From: an uncultured SAR116 cluster alpha proteobacterium
GTDB taxonomy: Bacteria > Pseudomonadota > Alphaproteobacteria > Puniceispirillales > Marisalimonadaceae
Length of the DNA stretch: 37,996 nt
NCBI GenBank assembly: GCA_902517275.1
Contig: CABYBQ010000011.1
Span: 1-37,996, forward strand
Reading direction: 5' to 3'
In this document: positions 1 through 8,834 of the stretch, piece by piece
How positions within the stretch are numbered: position 1 is the stretch's first letter
Layout: the number at the start of each line of letters is the position of its first letter
Notes under the pieces: generated by a model
The model's database searches: none
Seen by the model: the letters and a program-made list of their open reading frames with translations, nothing else
What the model was told of the DNA's origin: nothing
Position numbers and translations under genes: made by a program

Positions 1-119
1 CAATGAAAATGGAAAATACTTTAATAGCCTCTAAAAAATGTATGGTTAATAAAATTAATTATGAAGAGGGTGCTACTTTATCTGTTGATCAAATAATAAT
101 GGAATTTGTATTTAAATAA
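1..119 (+). CDS. pccA: Propionyl-/acetyl-CoA carboxylase alpha subunit, C-terminal fragment (biotin carrier domain)
   Basis: Only the last 38 full codons are present; the 5' part lies outside the window. The visible peptide begins M-K-M-E-N, preceded by a codon ending in 'ca' that can be Ala. This is the AMKM biotinylation motif of a biotin carboxyl carrier domain, so the biotin-accepting Lys is the second complete residue. The rest (G-A-T-L-S-V-D-Q-I-I-M-E-F near the end) matches the final strand of such domains in PccA/MccA-type alpha subunits. The immediate downstream gene is methylmalonyl-CoA mutase, which makes propionyl-CoA carboxylase the best reading: propionyl-CoA is carboxylated to methylmalonyl-CoA, then isomerised. 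An acetyl- or methylcrotonyl-CoA carboxylase subunit would look the same at this end. The gap to the next start is 27 bases, so an operon is likely. Confidence 0.8.
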   Translation, partial: MKMENTLIASKKCMVNKINYEEGATLSVDQIIMEFVFK

Positions 120-146
120 AGACTTTAGGCTCTACGAGAAAAGTAT

Positions 147-2324
147 ATGACAAAAAATAATAGTTTACAAAGTTGGAAAGAAAACGCTCTTAAAGAGCTA
201 AAAAAACAAGATATTGAGGCAATTGTAGTCGAAACGCCAGAAGGCATTAATATTAAACCTCTCTATACCGAATTGGATAATAAAGAGATAAAACATCTTG
301 GTTCTTATCCAGGTGAAGCTCCTTATGTCAGGGGCCCAAAAGCAACAATGTATACAGGAAGACCTTGGACAATAAGGCAATATGCAGGTTTTTCTACTGC
401 TTCTGAATCAAACGAATTTTATAAAAAAAACTTAGCTTCGGGGCAAAAAGGTCTTTCTGTAGCTTTTGATCTAGCAACACATAGAGGTTATGATTCAGAT
501 CATGAAAGAGTTTATGGAGATGTTGGTAAGGCTGGAGTCGCAATAGATAGTGTTGAGGATATGAAAATTCTTTTTGATGGTATTCCTCTTGATAAAATGT
601 CTGTCTCCATGACTATGAATGGGGCAGTGCTTCCTGTGTTAGCTGGGTATATAGTTGCAGCCGAAGAGCAGGGAGTAAGTCTTGAAAAATTAAGTGGAAC
701 TATTCAGAATGATATTTTGAAAGAATTTATGGTTAGGAACACTTATATCTATCCACCAGAGCCCTCTATGAGAATTGTTTCAGATATAATTCATTTTACC
801 TCAAAGCAAATGCCAAAATTTAACTCTATATCTATTTCTGGTTATCACATGCAAGAAGCAGGCGCTTCTCTAGTACAAGAGTTAGCTTTTACAATAGCAG
901 ACGGCTTGGAATATATTAGAGCTGCTTCTAAAAGTGGCTTGTTAGTTGACGATTTTGCACCAAGGCTATCTTTTTTCTTTGCAATTGGAATGAATTTCTT
1001 TATGGAAGCTGCTAAATTAAGAGCGGCTCGGTATTTATGGTCCGAATGGACAAAAAAATTATTTAATTGTCAAAACCCAAAATCTCAAATGCTTAGAACT
1101 CATTGTCAAACTTCTGGTGCAAGTTTGCAGGAGCAAGATCCATACAACAATATTATAAGAACTACTATTGAAGCATTAGCTGCTACTTTAGGTGGTACAC
1201 AATCATTACATACAAACTCATTTGATGAGGCTATAGGATTGCCAACGGAATTTTCAGCAAAAATAGCAAGAAATACTCAATTAATTCTTCAACATGAATG
1301 TGGTATTACTGACACTGTTGATCCACTTGCTGGCAGTTATTTTGTTGAAAATATGACTAAGGAGTTAATAGATAAGGCAAATGCACTTATTGAAAAAATT
1401 GAGCGTATGGGGGGTATGACTGTAGCTGTAATGGAGGGTTTTCCAAAATCTGAAATAGAAATATCTGCTACTAAACGTCAGGCAAAAATTGACTCAGGTG
1501 AACAGGTAATTGTTGGAGTAAATAAATTTAAATCTGATCAACAAGACCCTATTGAAATTTTAGATATCGATAATAATGCAGTTCGTGAAGAACAAATAAA
1601 TAAAATTATTGCGATAAAAAAGTCAAGAAATCCTAGTAATGTCAAAATCGCTTTGGAAAATTTAAAAAAGGCAGCAAAAGAAAATACAGGTAACCTTTTA
1701 GATTTAACTATTATTGCTATCAGAGCAAGAGCAACAGTTGGTGAAGTTTCTCATGCACTAGAAGATGTTTATGGTCGTTATGGTGTTAAACAAGATGTAA
1801 TAAAAAATGTTTATAAAAATGCATACATTAATAAAGAAGATTTCAATGAGGTTGATGAAGCTTTATTAAATTTTAAAAATATAGCAGGCGAGAACCCTAA
1901 AATTTTCATGGCTAAACTAGGCCAGGATGGACATGACAGAGGGGCTAAGGTAATTGCGTCTGCGTTCACTGATATTGGTTTTACTGTTGAAATTGGTACT
2001 TTGTTTCAGACACCAAAAGAGGCAGTTGAGCTTGCAATTAAATCTGGGGTTCATGTGATAGGTATTTCTTCTCTAGCTGCAGGCCACAAAACTTTAATAC
2101 CGGAACTAATAGAAGAACTTAAAAGAAAACATGCAGACGACATTCTTGTTATTTGTGGTGGAGTTATTCCTGCACAAGATTATCAATTTTTATATGATGC
2201 AGGCGTTGCCGCCATTTTTGGTCCTGGAACCTCAATACCCCACGCAGCATCAACAACAATTAACAAGGCCTCTGAAAAGCTAATGAGAATGCATAATTAT
2301 AGAAATGCTAGAATGAATAATTAG
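147..2324 (+). CDS. scpA: Methylmalonyl-CoA mutase, single-chain form
   Basis: Adenosylcobalamin-dependent isomerisation of (R)-methylmalonyl-CoA to succinyl-CoA, the last step of propionate assimilation. The 725-residue protein has the full two-domain architecture. An N-terminal TIM-barrel substrate domain contains [19 protein letters not shown] (about residues 67-85) and the [15 protein letters not shown] stretch. The C-terminal cobalamin domain carries D594-G-H596-D-R-G599, where His596 would be the lower axial ligand to cobalt, followed by GISSLAAGH and ICGGVIP loops. Length matches the single-subunit bacterial enzyme rather than the split mutA/mutB pair. It lies between a biotin carboxylase alpha subunit and propionyl-CoA synthetase, giving a propionate operon. 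No methylmalonyl-CoA epimerase gene lies in the window. Identification is firm. Confidence 0.96.
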   Translation: MTKNNSLQSWKENALKELKKQDIEAIVVETPEGINIKPLYTELDNKEIKHLGSYPGEAPYVRGPKATMYTGRPWTIRQYAGFSTASESNEFYKKNLASGQKGLSVAFDLATHRGYDSDHERVYGDVGKAGVAIDSVEDMKILFDGIPLDKMSVSMTMNGAVLPVLAGYIVAAEEQGVSLEKLSGTIQNDILKEFMVRNTYIYPPEPSMRIVSDIIHFTSKQMPKFNSISISGYHMQEAGASLVQELAFTIADGLEYIRAASKSGLLVDDFAPRLSFFFAIGMNFFMEAAKLRAARYLWSEWTKKLFNCQNPKSQMLRTHCQTSGASLQEQDPYNNIIRTTIEALAATLGGTQSLHTNSFDEAIGLPTEFSAKIARNTQLILQHECGITDTVDPLAGSYFVENMTKELIDKANALIEKIERMGGMTVAVMEGFPKSEIEISATKRQAKIDSGEQVIVGVNKFKSDQQDPIEILDIDNNAVREEQINKIIAIKKSRNPSNVKIALENLKKAAKENTGNLLDLTIIAIRARATVGEVSHALEDVYGRYGVKQDVIKNVYKNAYINKEDFNEVDEALLNFKNIAGENPKIFMAKLGQDGHDRGAKVIASAFTDIGFTVEIGTLFQTPKEAVELAIKSGVHVIGISSLAAGHKTLIPELIEELKRKHADDILVICGGVIPAQDYQFLYDAGVAAIFGPGTSIPHAASTTINKASEKLMRMHNYRNARMNN

Positions 2325-2337
2325 ATATTAATTATAT

Positions 2338-2352
2338 GAGGAGAAATTATTG
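2338..2352 (+). promoter_or_regulatory. Shine-Dalgarno that decides a TTG start for prpE
   Basis: GAGGAG at 2338-2343 lies six bases before TTG at 2350. No ATG or GTG in this frame fits the conserved N terminus better, so the strong ribosome site supports the TTG start. Confidence 0.7.
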
Positions 2353-4236
2353 GGGTATTATAGAGACATTTACAAAAGTTGGAAAAATGATCACCTAAAA
2401 TTTTGGGATAAACAAGCTAAAGCTATTGCATGGGTGAAAAAACCTAAAAAAATTTTAGATGACTCGAACAGTCCTTTTTATAAATGGTTTCCGGATGGAA
2501 CTCTAAATACATGTTACAACGCGATAGACAGGCATGTTCTATCAGGAAGAGGAGAACAAGATGCTATTATTTATGATAGTCCTGTCACCCATACTAAAAA
2601 GAGAATAACCTATTCACAATTACAATTTCAAGTTTCCAAATTTGCTGGAGCACTAACAAAATTAGGGGTCATTAAAGGGGACAGGGTAATTATTTATATG
2701 CCTATGATACCCGAAGCTTTAGTGGCAATGTTAGCCTGTACTCGAATTGGAGCAGTTCATTCTGTAGTTTTTGGAGGATTTGCCTCAAATGAATTAGCTG
2801 TAAGAATTGATGATTGTAAACCTAAGGTAATAGTTTCTGCATCTTGTGGTCATGAGCCTAATAGGATTATTGAATATAAACCGTTACTTGATAAAGCAAT
2901 AGAAATTGCAAAGCATCAAGTTAAAAAATGTATAATTTTTCAAAGAGACTCACTTAAGGCTCAACTCAAACTAAGCCAAGATTTAGATTGGAGTGAGTTA
3001 ATTAAAGATGCTTTCTTGGCTGAGCCGATTGAAGTTAATGCAAATGACCCTTTATATATTTTATATACTTCAGGAACTACTGGAAAGCCTAAAGGAGTAG
3101 TTAGAGATAATGGAGGACATGCAGTATCCCTAAAATGGTCTATGAATAATATATATGACGTACAACCAGGAGATGTATATTGGGCGGCTTCCGACATTGG
3201 CTGGGTCGTGGGGCATTCTTATATAGTATATGCCCCATTATTTCACGGTTGTACTACTATTTTATTTGAAGGTAAACCAATTGGAACCCCTAATGCTGGA
3301 ACTTTTTGGAGAATTATATCGGAGTACAAAGTTAAAGTTTTATTTACGGCGCCAACTGCTTTAAGGGCTGTTAAGAGAGATGATCCAAAAGGTAATTTTA
3401 TAAAAAATTTTGATATAACAAGCTTGCAATCTCTATTTCTTGCTGGGGAAAGAGCTGATCCTGATACTGTTTTATGGTTAGAAGATAAATTAAAAGTTCC
3501 TATTATTGATCACTGGTGGCAGACAGAAACAGGCTGGCCTATCGCAGCCAACCCACTTGGGATAGAGGCTCTTCCTATAAAAACAGGTTCACCAACTTTA
3601 GCAATGCCAGGATATGATGTACAGGTTTTGTCTGAAGCAGGAATTGAGGTGCCACGAGGTACGTTGGGAGCAATTTCTATAAAGCTTCCTCTACCACCCG
3701 GTTCACTACCTACATTATGGAGTGCCGATGATAGATATATAGAATCGTATTTATCCACATTTAAAAATTACTACGAGACAGGTGACGCAGGATATCAAGA
3801 TGAAGATGATTATTTGTACATCATGTCTAGAACTGATGATGTGATAAACGTTGCGGGGCATAGACTTTCAACTGGTGCAATGGAAGAAGCATTGTCTAAT
3901 CATATTGATGTTGCAGAATGTGCTGTTGTTGGAGTTTACGATAATCTCAAAGGACAAGTTCCACTTGGACTAATTTGCCTAAATAATGGATGTAATAAAA
4001 CTCATGAAGCAGTATGTAAAGAAGTTGTTGACTTAGTTCGTAATGAAATAGGGCCAGTAGCAGCTTTTAAATCAGTTGCAGTTGTAACTTCTCTTCCTAA
4101 AACCAGATCAGGAAAAATTTTAAGAGCTACAATTAGAAAAATAGCAGATAAAGTTGATTGGGAAATGCCCGCAACTGTTGATAATCCAAAAGTTTTTGAA
4201 GAAATTAAAGAAGCTTTAAAACCCCTTGGTTATTAA
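2350..4236 (+). CDS. prpE: Propionyl-CoA synthetase (acetyl-CoA synthetase family)
   Basis: Acyl-adenylate-forming ligase that activates propionate with ATP and CoA. The 628-residue protein carries the AMP-binding P-loop YTSGTTGKPKG (about residues 238-248), the substrate-site block HWWQTETGWPIAANP, the YETGD hinge region and the C-terminal TRSGKILR, whose Lys is catalytic and, in this family, the acetylation target. The PVTHTKKRITY stretch and the ETGWPIAANP form resemble PrpE more than Acs, and 628 residues is nearer PrpE than the roughly 650 of Acs. Its position 25 bases behind methylmalonyl-CoA mutase supports propionate as substrate: the three genes give propionate to propionyl-CoA to methylmalonyl-CoA to succinyl-CoA. 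Acetate as a secondary substrate cannot be excluded. Translation begins at TTG behind a strong GAGGAG site. Confidence 0.93.
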   Translation: MGYYRDIYKSWKNDHLKFWDKQAKAIAWVKKPKKILDDSNSPFYKWFPDGTLNTCYNAIDRHVLSGRGEQDAIIYDSPVTHTKKRITYSQLQFQVSKFAGALTKLGVIKGDRVIIYMPMIPEALVAMLACTRIGAVHSVVFGGFASNELAVRIDDCKPKVIVSASCGHEPNRIIEYKPLLDKAIEIAKHQVKKCIIFQRDSLKAQLKLSQDLDWSELIKDAFLAEPIEVNANDPLYILYTSGTTGKPKGVVRDNGGHAVSLKWSMNNIYDVQPGDVYWAASDIGWVVGHSYIVYAPLFHGCTTILFEGKPIGTPNAGTFWRIISEYKVKVLFTAPTALRAVKRDDPKGNFIKNFDITSLQSLFLAGERADPDTVLWLEDKLKVPIIDHWWQTETGWPIAANPLGIEALPIKTGSPTLAMPGYDVQVLSEAGIEVPRGTLGAISIKLPLPPGSLPTLWSADDRYIESYLSTFKNYYETGDAGYQDEDDYLYIMSRTDDVINVAGHRLSTGAMEEALSNHIDVAECAVVGVYDNLKGQVPLGLICLNNGCNKTHEAVCKEVVDLVRNEIGPVAAFKSVAVVTSLPKTRSGKILRATIRKIADKVDWEMPATVDNPKVFEEIKEALKPLGY

Positions 4237-5253
4237 TTATTGTGATACTCTCATAATAAATTTTCCAACATGATCTCCTTTTTCAAGAGCTTTATGTGCT
4301 TCAACTGCATCCATTAAGTCAAATTCCTTTTCAATAATGGGTTTCACCCTACCTGATTCAAGATATTTCCAAGCATTTTTAACAAGACTTTCAACGTACT
4401 CAGATTTCTTGTTAGATGATTGCGGTCTTAAGGTAGATCCAGTAATTGTTTGTCTTTTAATCATAATATTTGCAAAATTTACTTCGTCTTTAATGCCGCC
4501 TTGAACTGCGATTATTAATAATCTGCCATCAAAATTTAAACATTTTAAATTCCTTGGTATATAATTACCAGCTACCATGTCTAAAATAACATCAACACCT
4601 TTATTATTTGTAAGTTCATTAATTTCATTTTCAAATTCGCTATTTCTATAGTTGATACACTTATTTGCTCCTAATTTTTCTACTGCGGAACATTTCTTAT
4701 CACTCCCTGCCGTTGCATAGACAGTAGTACCAAATTCTTTTGCCAATTGGATTGCTGTGGTGCCAATACCACTTGCCCCACCATGAATTAGGACTTTTTC
4801 ATTTTTTGATAATTTTCCACGGATAAATAAATTACTCCAAACAGTTATGAATGTTTCAGGTATGCATGCAGCTTCTTGCATTGAGTAATTCCTCGGTACA
4901 GGCATACAATGACCTATATCTACTGACACGTATTCTGCATATCCACCTCCATGACAAAGTGCACAAACCTTATCACCAATATTAAATGTTAAATTTGAAC
5001 CTTTTATATCAACTACAATACCTGAAACTTCTAAACCAGGTAAATCTGACGCACTATCTGGAACCTTGTAATTACCTTGTCTTTGCAATAAATCTGGCCT
5101 ATTAACTCCTGCAAATGATACTTTGATTAAAACTTGGTTATTTAAAAGTTTTGGAACTGGTCGCGAACAAGGACTTAAATTTTCAGGGGGACCAAACGCT
5201 TTGATCTCTATTGCTTGCATTTTTTCTGGTATTTCAAATATTTTTTTATCCAT
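4237..5253 (-). CDS. NAD(P)H quinone oxidoreductase, zinc-independent MDR family (PIG3-like)
   Basis: A 338-residue medium-chain dehydrogenase/reductase. The N-terminal GroES-like domain has the family stretch VSFAGVNRPDLLQRQGNY, and the Rossmann domain has the dinucleotide loop IHGGASGIGTTAIQLAK near residue 155. The structural-zinc cysteine cluster of alcohol dehydrogenases is absent, which places it with quinone oxidoreductases of the TP53I3/PIG3 type. The expected reaction is NADPH-dependent one-electron reduction of quinones or reduction of enones; the physiological substrate is unknown. The first Met has AAGGA 8 bases upstream. Met12 (MQAIEIKAF) is the usual family start and remains possible. 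The gene converges on prpE with its stop directly abutting. Confidence 0.9.
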   Translation of the reverse strand: MDKKIFEIPEKMQAIEIKAFGPPENLSPCSRPVPKLLNNQVLIKVSFAGVNRPDLLQRQGNYKVPDSASDLPGLEVSGIVVDIKGSNLTFNIGDKVCALCHGGGYAEYVSVDIGHCMPVPRNYSMQEAACIPETFITVWSNLFIRGKLSKNEKVLIHGGASGIGTTAIQLAKEFGTTVYATAGSDKKCSAVEKLGANKCINYRNSEFENEINELTNNKGVDVILDMVAGNYIPRNLKCLNFDGRLLIIAVQGGIKDEVNFANIMIKRQTITGSTLRPQSSNKKSEYVESLVKNAWKYLESGRVKPIIEKEFDLMDAVEAHKALEKGDHVGKFIMRVSQ

Positions 5254-5352
5254 ATTATATTCCTTAAAAAATAAAATTGCCCAAATTCAGTCTAAATTTG
5301 TCAAATTATAGCCACTTAATAATGAAATATATATAATTAAAAGGAGAAAATT

Positions 5353-5580
5353 ATGATATTTTTTGTAACTATTTATTCAATATTAGCTCTTCAAGAGCCG
5401 CATGTTAAAGAATTTTTAAATGAAGCATCTAAATCTGGTCCCATAAAATATAGTTTTGTCAAACCTGTAGAATGTTCATCTGGTAAATTAAAAAATTCTT
5501 ACGCATTAGCTCAAAATGGAAAAGTTGTTTTAAAACAGGTTTCTAAAGATGGTTCAGTCGGACCAGTTTGTATTAAGTAG
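5353..5580 (+). CDS. Hypothetical 75-residue protein
   Basis: I do not recognise this protein. The start is well supported by AAGGAG seven bases before the ATG. The first dozen residues (MIFFVTIYSILAL) are hydrophobic and could be a short signal peptide or membrane anchor. The remainder is polar and basic, with two Cys (in PVECSSG and PVCIK near the C terminus) that could pair if exported. It sits alone between two minus-strand genes, diverging from the quinone oxidoreductase and converging on argG with six bases between stops. The clear ribosome site and tight fit argue for a real gene; no function is claimed. Confidence 0.6.
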   Translation: MIFFVTIYSILALQEPHVKEFLNEASKSGPIKYSFVKPVECSSGKLKNSYALAQNGKVVLKQVSKDGSVGPVCIK

Positions 5581-5590
5581 CCATACTTAA
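5573..5590. other. Inverted repeat spanning two convergent stop codons
   Basis: TTAAGTA (5573-5579), loop GCCA, TACTTAA (5584-5590) is a perfect 7-bp stem. It contains the TAG stop of the 75-residue gene and the stop of argG on the other strand. The stem is AT-rich and has no long T run on the plus side, so it would be a weak terminator at best. Confidence 0.4.
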
Positions 5591-6813
5591 GAAGCGCTTT
5601 CAATTATTTTTTTAACTCTTAATCTAAGTGCGTTTAATTTTATAAATCCTTCAGCATCGGAATGATTATAATCTGCTGTACCTTCTTCAAAAGTTACTAA
5701 GCTCTCACTATATAATGAAAAAGGTGATTTTCTTCCTGTTATGATGACGTTACCTTTATATAATTTAGCTCTTACTGTTCCTGAAACATTTTTTTGACTA
5801 ACGTCTATTGAGGCTTGTAACATTTCTCTTTCTGGAGAAAACCAAAATCCATTATAAATCAATTCTGCATATTTAGGCATTAATTCATCCTTTAAATGTG
5901 CTGCACCTCTATCTAATGTAATTGATTCAATAGCTCTTCTCATATGAAATAGAATAGTACCACCAGGAGTTTCGTATACGCCCCTAGATTTCATTCCTAC
6001 AAATCTGTTTTCAACTAAATCAATTCTTCCAATTCCATTTCTTCCGCCTAAAACATTTAATTGATGAAGCATTGCAGCTGAAGACAAGCTTTTACCATTT
6101 AATTCGACTGGATCACCATTCAAGAATTCTAAAATTATTTCTGTTGGTTTGTCTGGAGCTTCCAATGGGGACACTGTTCTAGAATATATAAACTCTTCTG
6201 GTTCCTCCCATGGATCTTCTAAAATTTTCCCCTCTGCTGAAATATGTAATAAATTTGCATCAACACTAAATGGTGCTTCTCCTCTTTTATCTTTAGGAAC
6301 TTGAATTTGATTTTTTTCTGCATAATTAATCAAATTAGTTCTGCTCGTCAGATCCCACTCTCGCCATGGTGAAATGACTTTAATATCTGGTTGCAGACTA
6401 TAGTAGCCAATTTCAAACCTTACTTGATCATTACCTTTACCAGTTGCACCGTGAGATACTGCGTCAGAACCAGTTAAGTTTGCAATTTCAATCTGTCTTT
6501 TAGCGATAAGAGGTCTAGCAATAGAGGTGCCAAGTAAATACACCCCTTCATATAAGGCATTTGCTCTAAACATAGGAAAAACAAAATCTTTTACAAATTC
6601 TTCTTTTAAATCGTCAATAAAAATTTCTTTGACACCTAGAGATTGTGCTTTATTTCTTGCAGGCTCAACTTCTTCACCTTGTCCAATATCAGCGGTGAAA
6701 GTAACGACTTCACATTGATAATTATCTTGAAGCCATTTCAAAATAACTGATGTATCTAAGCCTCCAGAGTAAGCTAAAACTATTTTTTTTATTTTAGGTT
6801 TTCCTTTAAGCAT
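5587..6813 (-). CDS. argG: Argininosuccinate synthase
   Basis: ATP-dependent condensation of citrulline and aspartate to argininosuccinate, the penultimate step of arginine synthesis, in the cytoplasm. The 408-residue protein has the N-type ATP pyrophosphatase loop [17 protein letters not shown] (residues 12-28), the [15 protein letters not shown] block (about residues 118-132) that contacts citrulline and aspartate, and the SPWREWDL block. Length is normal for the bacterial enzyme. The start has AAGGAAG just upstream. argH is not adjacent. The gene faces away from a long AT-rich gap that should contain its promoter. Identification is firm. Confidence 0.97.
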   Translation of the reverse strand: MLKGKPKIKKIVLAYSGGLDTSVILKWLQDNYQCEVVTFTADIGQGEEVEPARNKAQSLGVKEIFIDDLKEEFVKDFVFPMFRANALYEGVYLLGTSIARPLIAKRQIEIANLTGSDAVSHGATGKGNDQVRFEIGYYSLQPDIKVISPWREWDLTSRTNLINYAEKNQIQVPKDKRGEAPFSVDANLLHISAEGKILEDPWEEPEEFIYSRTVSPLEAPDKPTEIILEFLNGDPVELNGKSLSSAAMLHQLNVLGGRNGIGRIDLVENRFVGMKSRGVYETPGGTILFHMRRAIESITLDRGAAHLKDELMPKYAELIYNGFWFSPEREMLQASIDVSQKNVSGTVRAKLYKGNVIITGRKSPFSLYSESLVTFEEGTADYNHSDAEGFIKLNALRLRVKKIIESAS

Positions 6814-7091
6814 TTTTCTTCCTTAAGTTACAATAATTGTAATTCATAAAATTTTTAAATAACAAATCAATATATAGCCTAAAATTCATAATATATTAAT
6901 TACGTTAAATATCGTTTTTTGTAAAAATAATTATCCAATTTCACCTTCTACATTAAAAGGTTGTCAGTGTTGCCAAATATTGTTATTTTCAATTTTAACT
7001 TCTATTATTTTTTTAAATTTATTATTTTTTTTCATTTAGATGAATTTATAATGTATTGGTTAAGAAATTGCATTAGAAGAAATAAAATTGA
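6814..7091. other. Intergenic gap between argG and the IalB-family gene
   Basis: About 278 very AT-rich bases holding the divergent promoters. On the plus strand there is a good -10 hexamer TATAAT at 7047-7052 without a clear -35. A second, weaker pair is TTGTCA (6961-6966) and TATTTT (6984-6989) with 17-base spacing. No RNA gene, conserved hairpin or small ORF with a ribosome site was found here. Confidence 0.5.
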
Positions 7092-7187
7092 ATGAGATAT
7101 TTAATGATAATTTATAAAAGATTTGCTTTTTTAATATGTTTTTTTTCAACTGCTCTTTTTTCAAATTTAGTTTTTTGGAGAGACTAA
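7092..7187 (+). pseudogene. Signal-peptide-coding fragment of the IalB-family gene, out of frame with the body
   Basis: From ATG 7092 (or in-frame ATG 7104) this reads MRYLMIIYKRFAFLICFFST and on through ALFSNLVF, then ends at TAA 7185-7187. It is a textbook signal peptide: basic n-region, hydrophobic core, then small residues. The downstream frame is closed upstream by TAG at 7168-7170, so neither frame alone gives signal peptide plus domain. Within the overlap, removing one T from the six-T run at 7171-7176 would join them as ...SNLVF-GETKLLGTEKKW..., the usual N terminus of this family. This may be a sequence error, a real frameshift mutation, a slippage-controlled switch or a recoding site. 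Confidence 0.65.
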
Positions 7188-7188
7188 A

Positions 7189-7620
7189 TTGTTAGGAACT
7201 GAAAAAAAATGGAATGCATACACAACAATAATTAATGAAAATAAGACATGCTTTATCACCTCAGAGCCTGTGAAAACAAAGGGTAAGTTTAATAAAAAAA
7301 ACCGAGGTAGACCCTATGTTTTTGTTACAAACACAAAGGGTGGAAGTAACCACGAGGTTTCAATAAAAGCTGGGTTTAATTTTAAAAAAAATAAAGATGT
7401 GATTTTTGACGTTGATGGGAAAAAAACAAAACTATTTCCTGTTGATGATAGGGCATGGTCTGAAAGCTCCAAAATAGATAGGTTTTTAGTTCAATCAATG
7501 AGAAGAGGTAAGACATTAACAGTTACAGGGACATCAACCCCGGGTAATCAAATTGTTGATACTTACTCATTATCAGGTTTTACGAAAGCTTTGAGATTAA
7601 TAGATAAGAGTTGCTCTTAA
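7189..7620 (+). CDS. Invasion-associated locus B (IalB) family protein, mature domain
   Basis: The 143 residues readable from TTG 7189 match the IalB family of alphaproteobacterial periplasmic proteins. The visible hallmarks are W-x-A/V-Y-T near the N terminus, then KTCFITSEPVKTKG, KLFPVDDRAW, VQSMRRGKTLTVTGTS, and the closing DTYSLSGFTKALRLIDKSC. Two Cys, one near each end, fit a disulfide in the periplasm. The TTG start is doubtful: it has only GGAG/AGAG sequence upstream, and the family always carries a signal peptide, which is present in another frame directly upstream (7092-7187). The full ancestral gene is therefore best taken as 7092-7620 with a one-base break. The gene precedes rlmN by 27 bases, an arrangement I recall from other Alphaproteobacteria. 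Biochemical role is unknown in the family. Confidence 0.8.
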   Translation: MLGTEKKWNAYTTIINENKTCFITSEPVKTKGKFNKKNRGRPYVFVTNTKGGSNHEVSIKAGFNFKKNKDVIFDVDGKKTKLFPVDDRAWSESSKIDRFLVQSMRRGKTLTVTGTSTPGNQIVDTYSLSGFTKALRLIDKSCS

Positions 7621-7647
7621 TTAAAACAATTGTGAGAGAATTTAGAC

Positions 7648-8745
7648 ATGTCAAAACAAGATCTGCTAAATTTTAGTTTTGATGAATTAAAAGCCTTTTG
7701 TTTTAATAATGACTTTCCAACATTTAGAGCCACTCAAATCTGGAGATGGATTTATTGTTTTGGGCTTCAATCATTTATGGAAATGAATAATATTTCAAAA
7801 TCAACTAGGGTTTTTTTAAATGAATTATCTTTAATTTCCAGACCACAAATTTCAGAAACTAAAAAAAGTAAAGATGGAACTATTAAATGGTTAATAAAGT
7901 TTAAAGATGGATCTGAGGTTGAAACAGTTTACATACCCCAAGAAGATCGAGGAACAGTTTGCTTGTCAAGTCAAGTAGGTTGTACTCTTAATTGTTCTTT
8001 TTGTCACACAGGCACACAGGCTTTGGTTAGAAATCTTACTTCAGGCGAGATTATTGGTCAATTAATGCTTGCTATGGATCATTTAAATGATTGGCCTTCA
8101 GGGAAAAGTCATAGAAAAGTTACAAATGTAGTTATGATGGGTATGGGAGAACCATTACTAAATTATGATGAGGTCAGTAAAGCGATAAAAATTATGATGT
8201 CAGATGATGGTATTTCATTATCTAGGCGTAGAATAACACTTTCAACCTCAGGTATAATACCCAATATTGATAAGACTGGTGCTGAGTTAGGTGTTAACCT
8301 AGCAATTTCACTTCACGCGGTTAACGATAAACTTAGAGATACACTAGTGCCTATTAATAAAAAATATAATCTAAAAGATCTGATAAATTCTTGTCGCAAG
8401 TATCCTAACTTATCTAATTCTCGAAGAATTACTTGGGAATACGTTATGCTAAAAGATATTAATGATTCTGAAGAAGATGCAAATAACTTAATAAAACTTA
8501 TTAAGGGAATTCCATCTAAAATTAATTTAATTCCTTTTAACCCATGGCCGGGCTCTTTTTTTGAAACCTCTTCTCAAAATAAAATAGATAATTTTGCAAA
8601 AATATTAATGGATGCTGGTTTTGCGTCTCCAATAAGAAAACCAAGAGGACAAGATATTTACGCGGCGTGTGGTCAATTGAAATCTGATACTGAGAAAATA
8701 AGAAAATCACAAATAAACAAGCTTGTTCCTCTTCATTTTCTATAA
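7648..8745 (+). CDS. rlmN: Dual-specificity RNA methyltransferase RlmN (23S rRNA A2503 / tRNA A37, C2 methylation)
   Basis: Radical-SAM methyltransferase that adds a methyl group to C2 of adenine 2503 in 23S rRNA and of A37 in some tRNAs. The 365-residue protein has the cluster motif C112-x3-C116-x2-C119 in [13 protein letters not shown], the SAM-binding [12 protein letters not shown] block, and a C-terminal [10 protein letters not shown] segment. The Cys in that last segment is the one that forms the methyl-protein intermediate with a second conserved Cys. Normal length for the family. It follows the IalB-family gene closely and probably shares its transcript. Identification is firm. Confidence 0.96.
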   Translation: MSKQDLLNFSFDELKAFCFNNDFPTFRATQIWRWIYCFGLQSFMEMNNISKSTRVFLNELSLISRPQISETKKSKDGTIKWLIKFKDGSEVETVYIPQEDRGTVCLSSQVGCTLNCSFCHTGTQALVRNLTSGEIIGQLMLAMDHLNDWPSGKSHRKVTNVVMMGMGEPLLNYDEVSKAIKIMMSDDGISLSRRRITLSTSGIIPNIDKTGAELGVNLAISLHAVNDKLRDTLVPINKKYNLKDLINSCRKYPNLSNSRRITWEYVMLKDINDSEEDANNLIKLIKGIPSKINLIPFNPWPGSFFETSSQNKIDNFAKILMDAGFASPIRKPRGQDIYAACGQLKSDTEKIRKSQINKLVPLHFL

Positions 8746-8767
8746 ATATTAAATTTTTGTGAAACTA

Positions 8768-8796
8768 TTGCTTTAGAACTTAATAAGTATTATATT
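8768..8796 (+). promoter_or_regulatory. Candidate sigma-70 promoter for the Bax-inhibitor-1 gene
   Basis: TTGCTT (8768-8773), a 17-base spacer and TATATT (8791-8796) lie about 40 bases before the start at 8835. AAAAGGA (8818-8824) serves as ribosome site. Confidence 0.5.
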
Positions 8797-8834
8797 ATTA
8801 ACATCAACAAATAATTCAAAAGGATAATGAATAA

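Noticed and set aside
6814-7091. Possible riboswitch or ncRNA upstream of the IalB-family gene
   Set aside because: No GC-containing stem or recognisable riboswitch core was seen on either strand.
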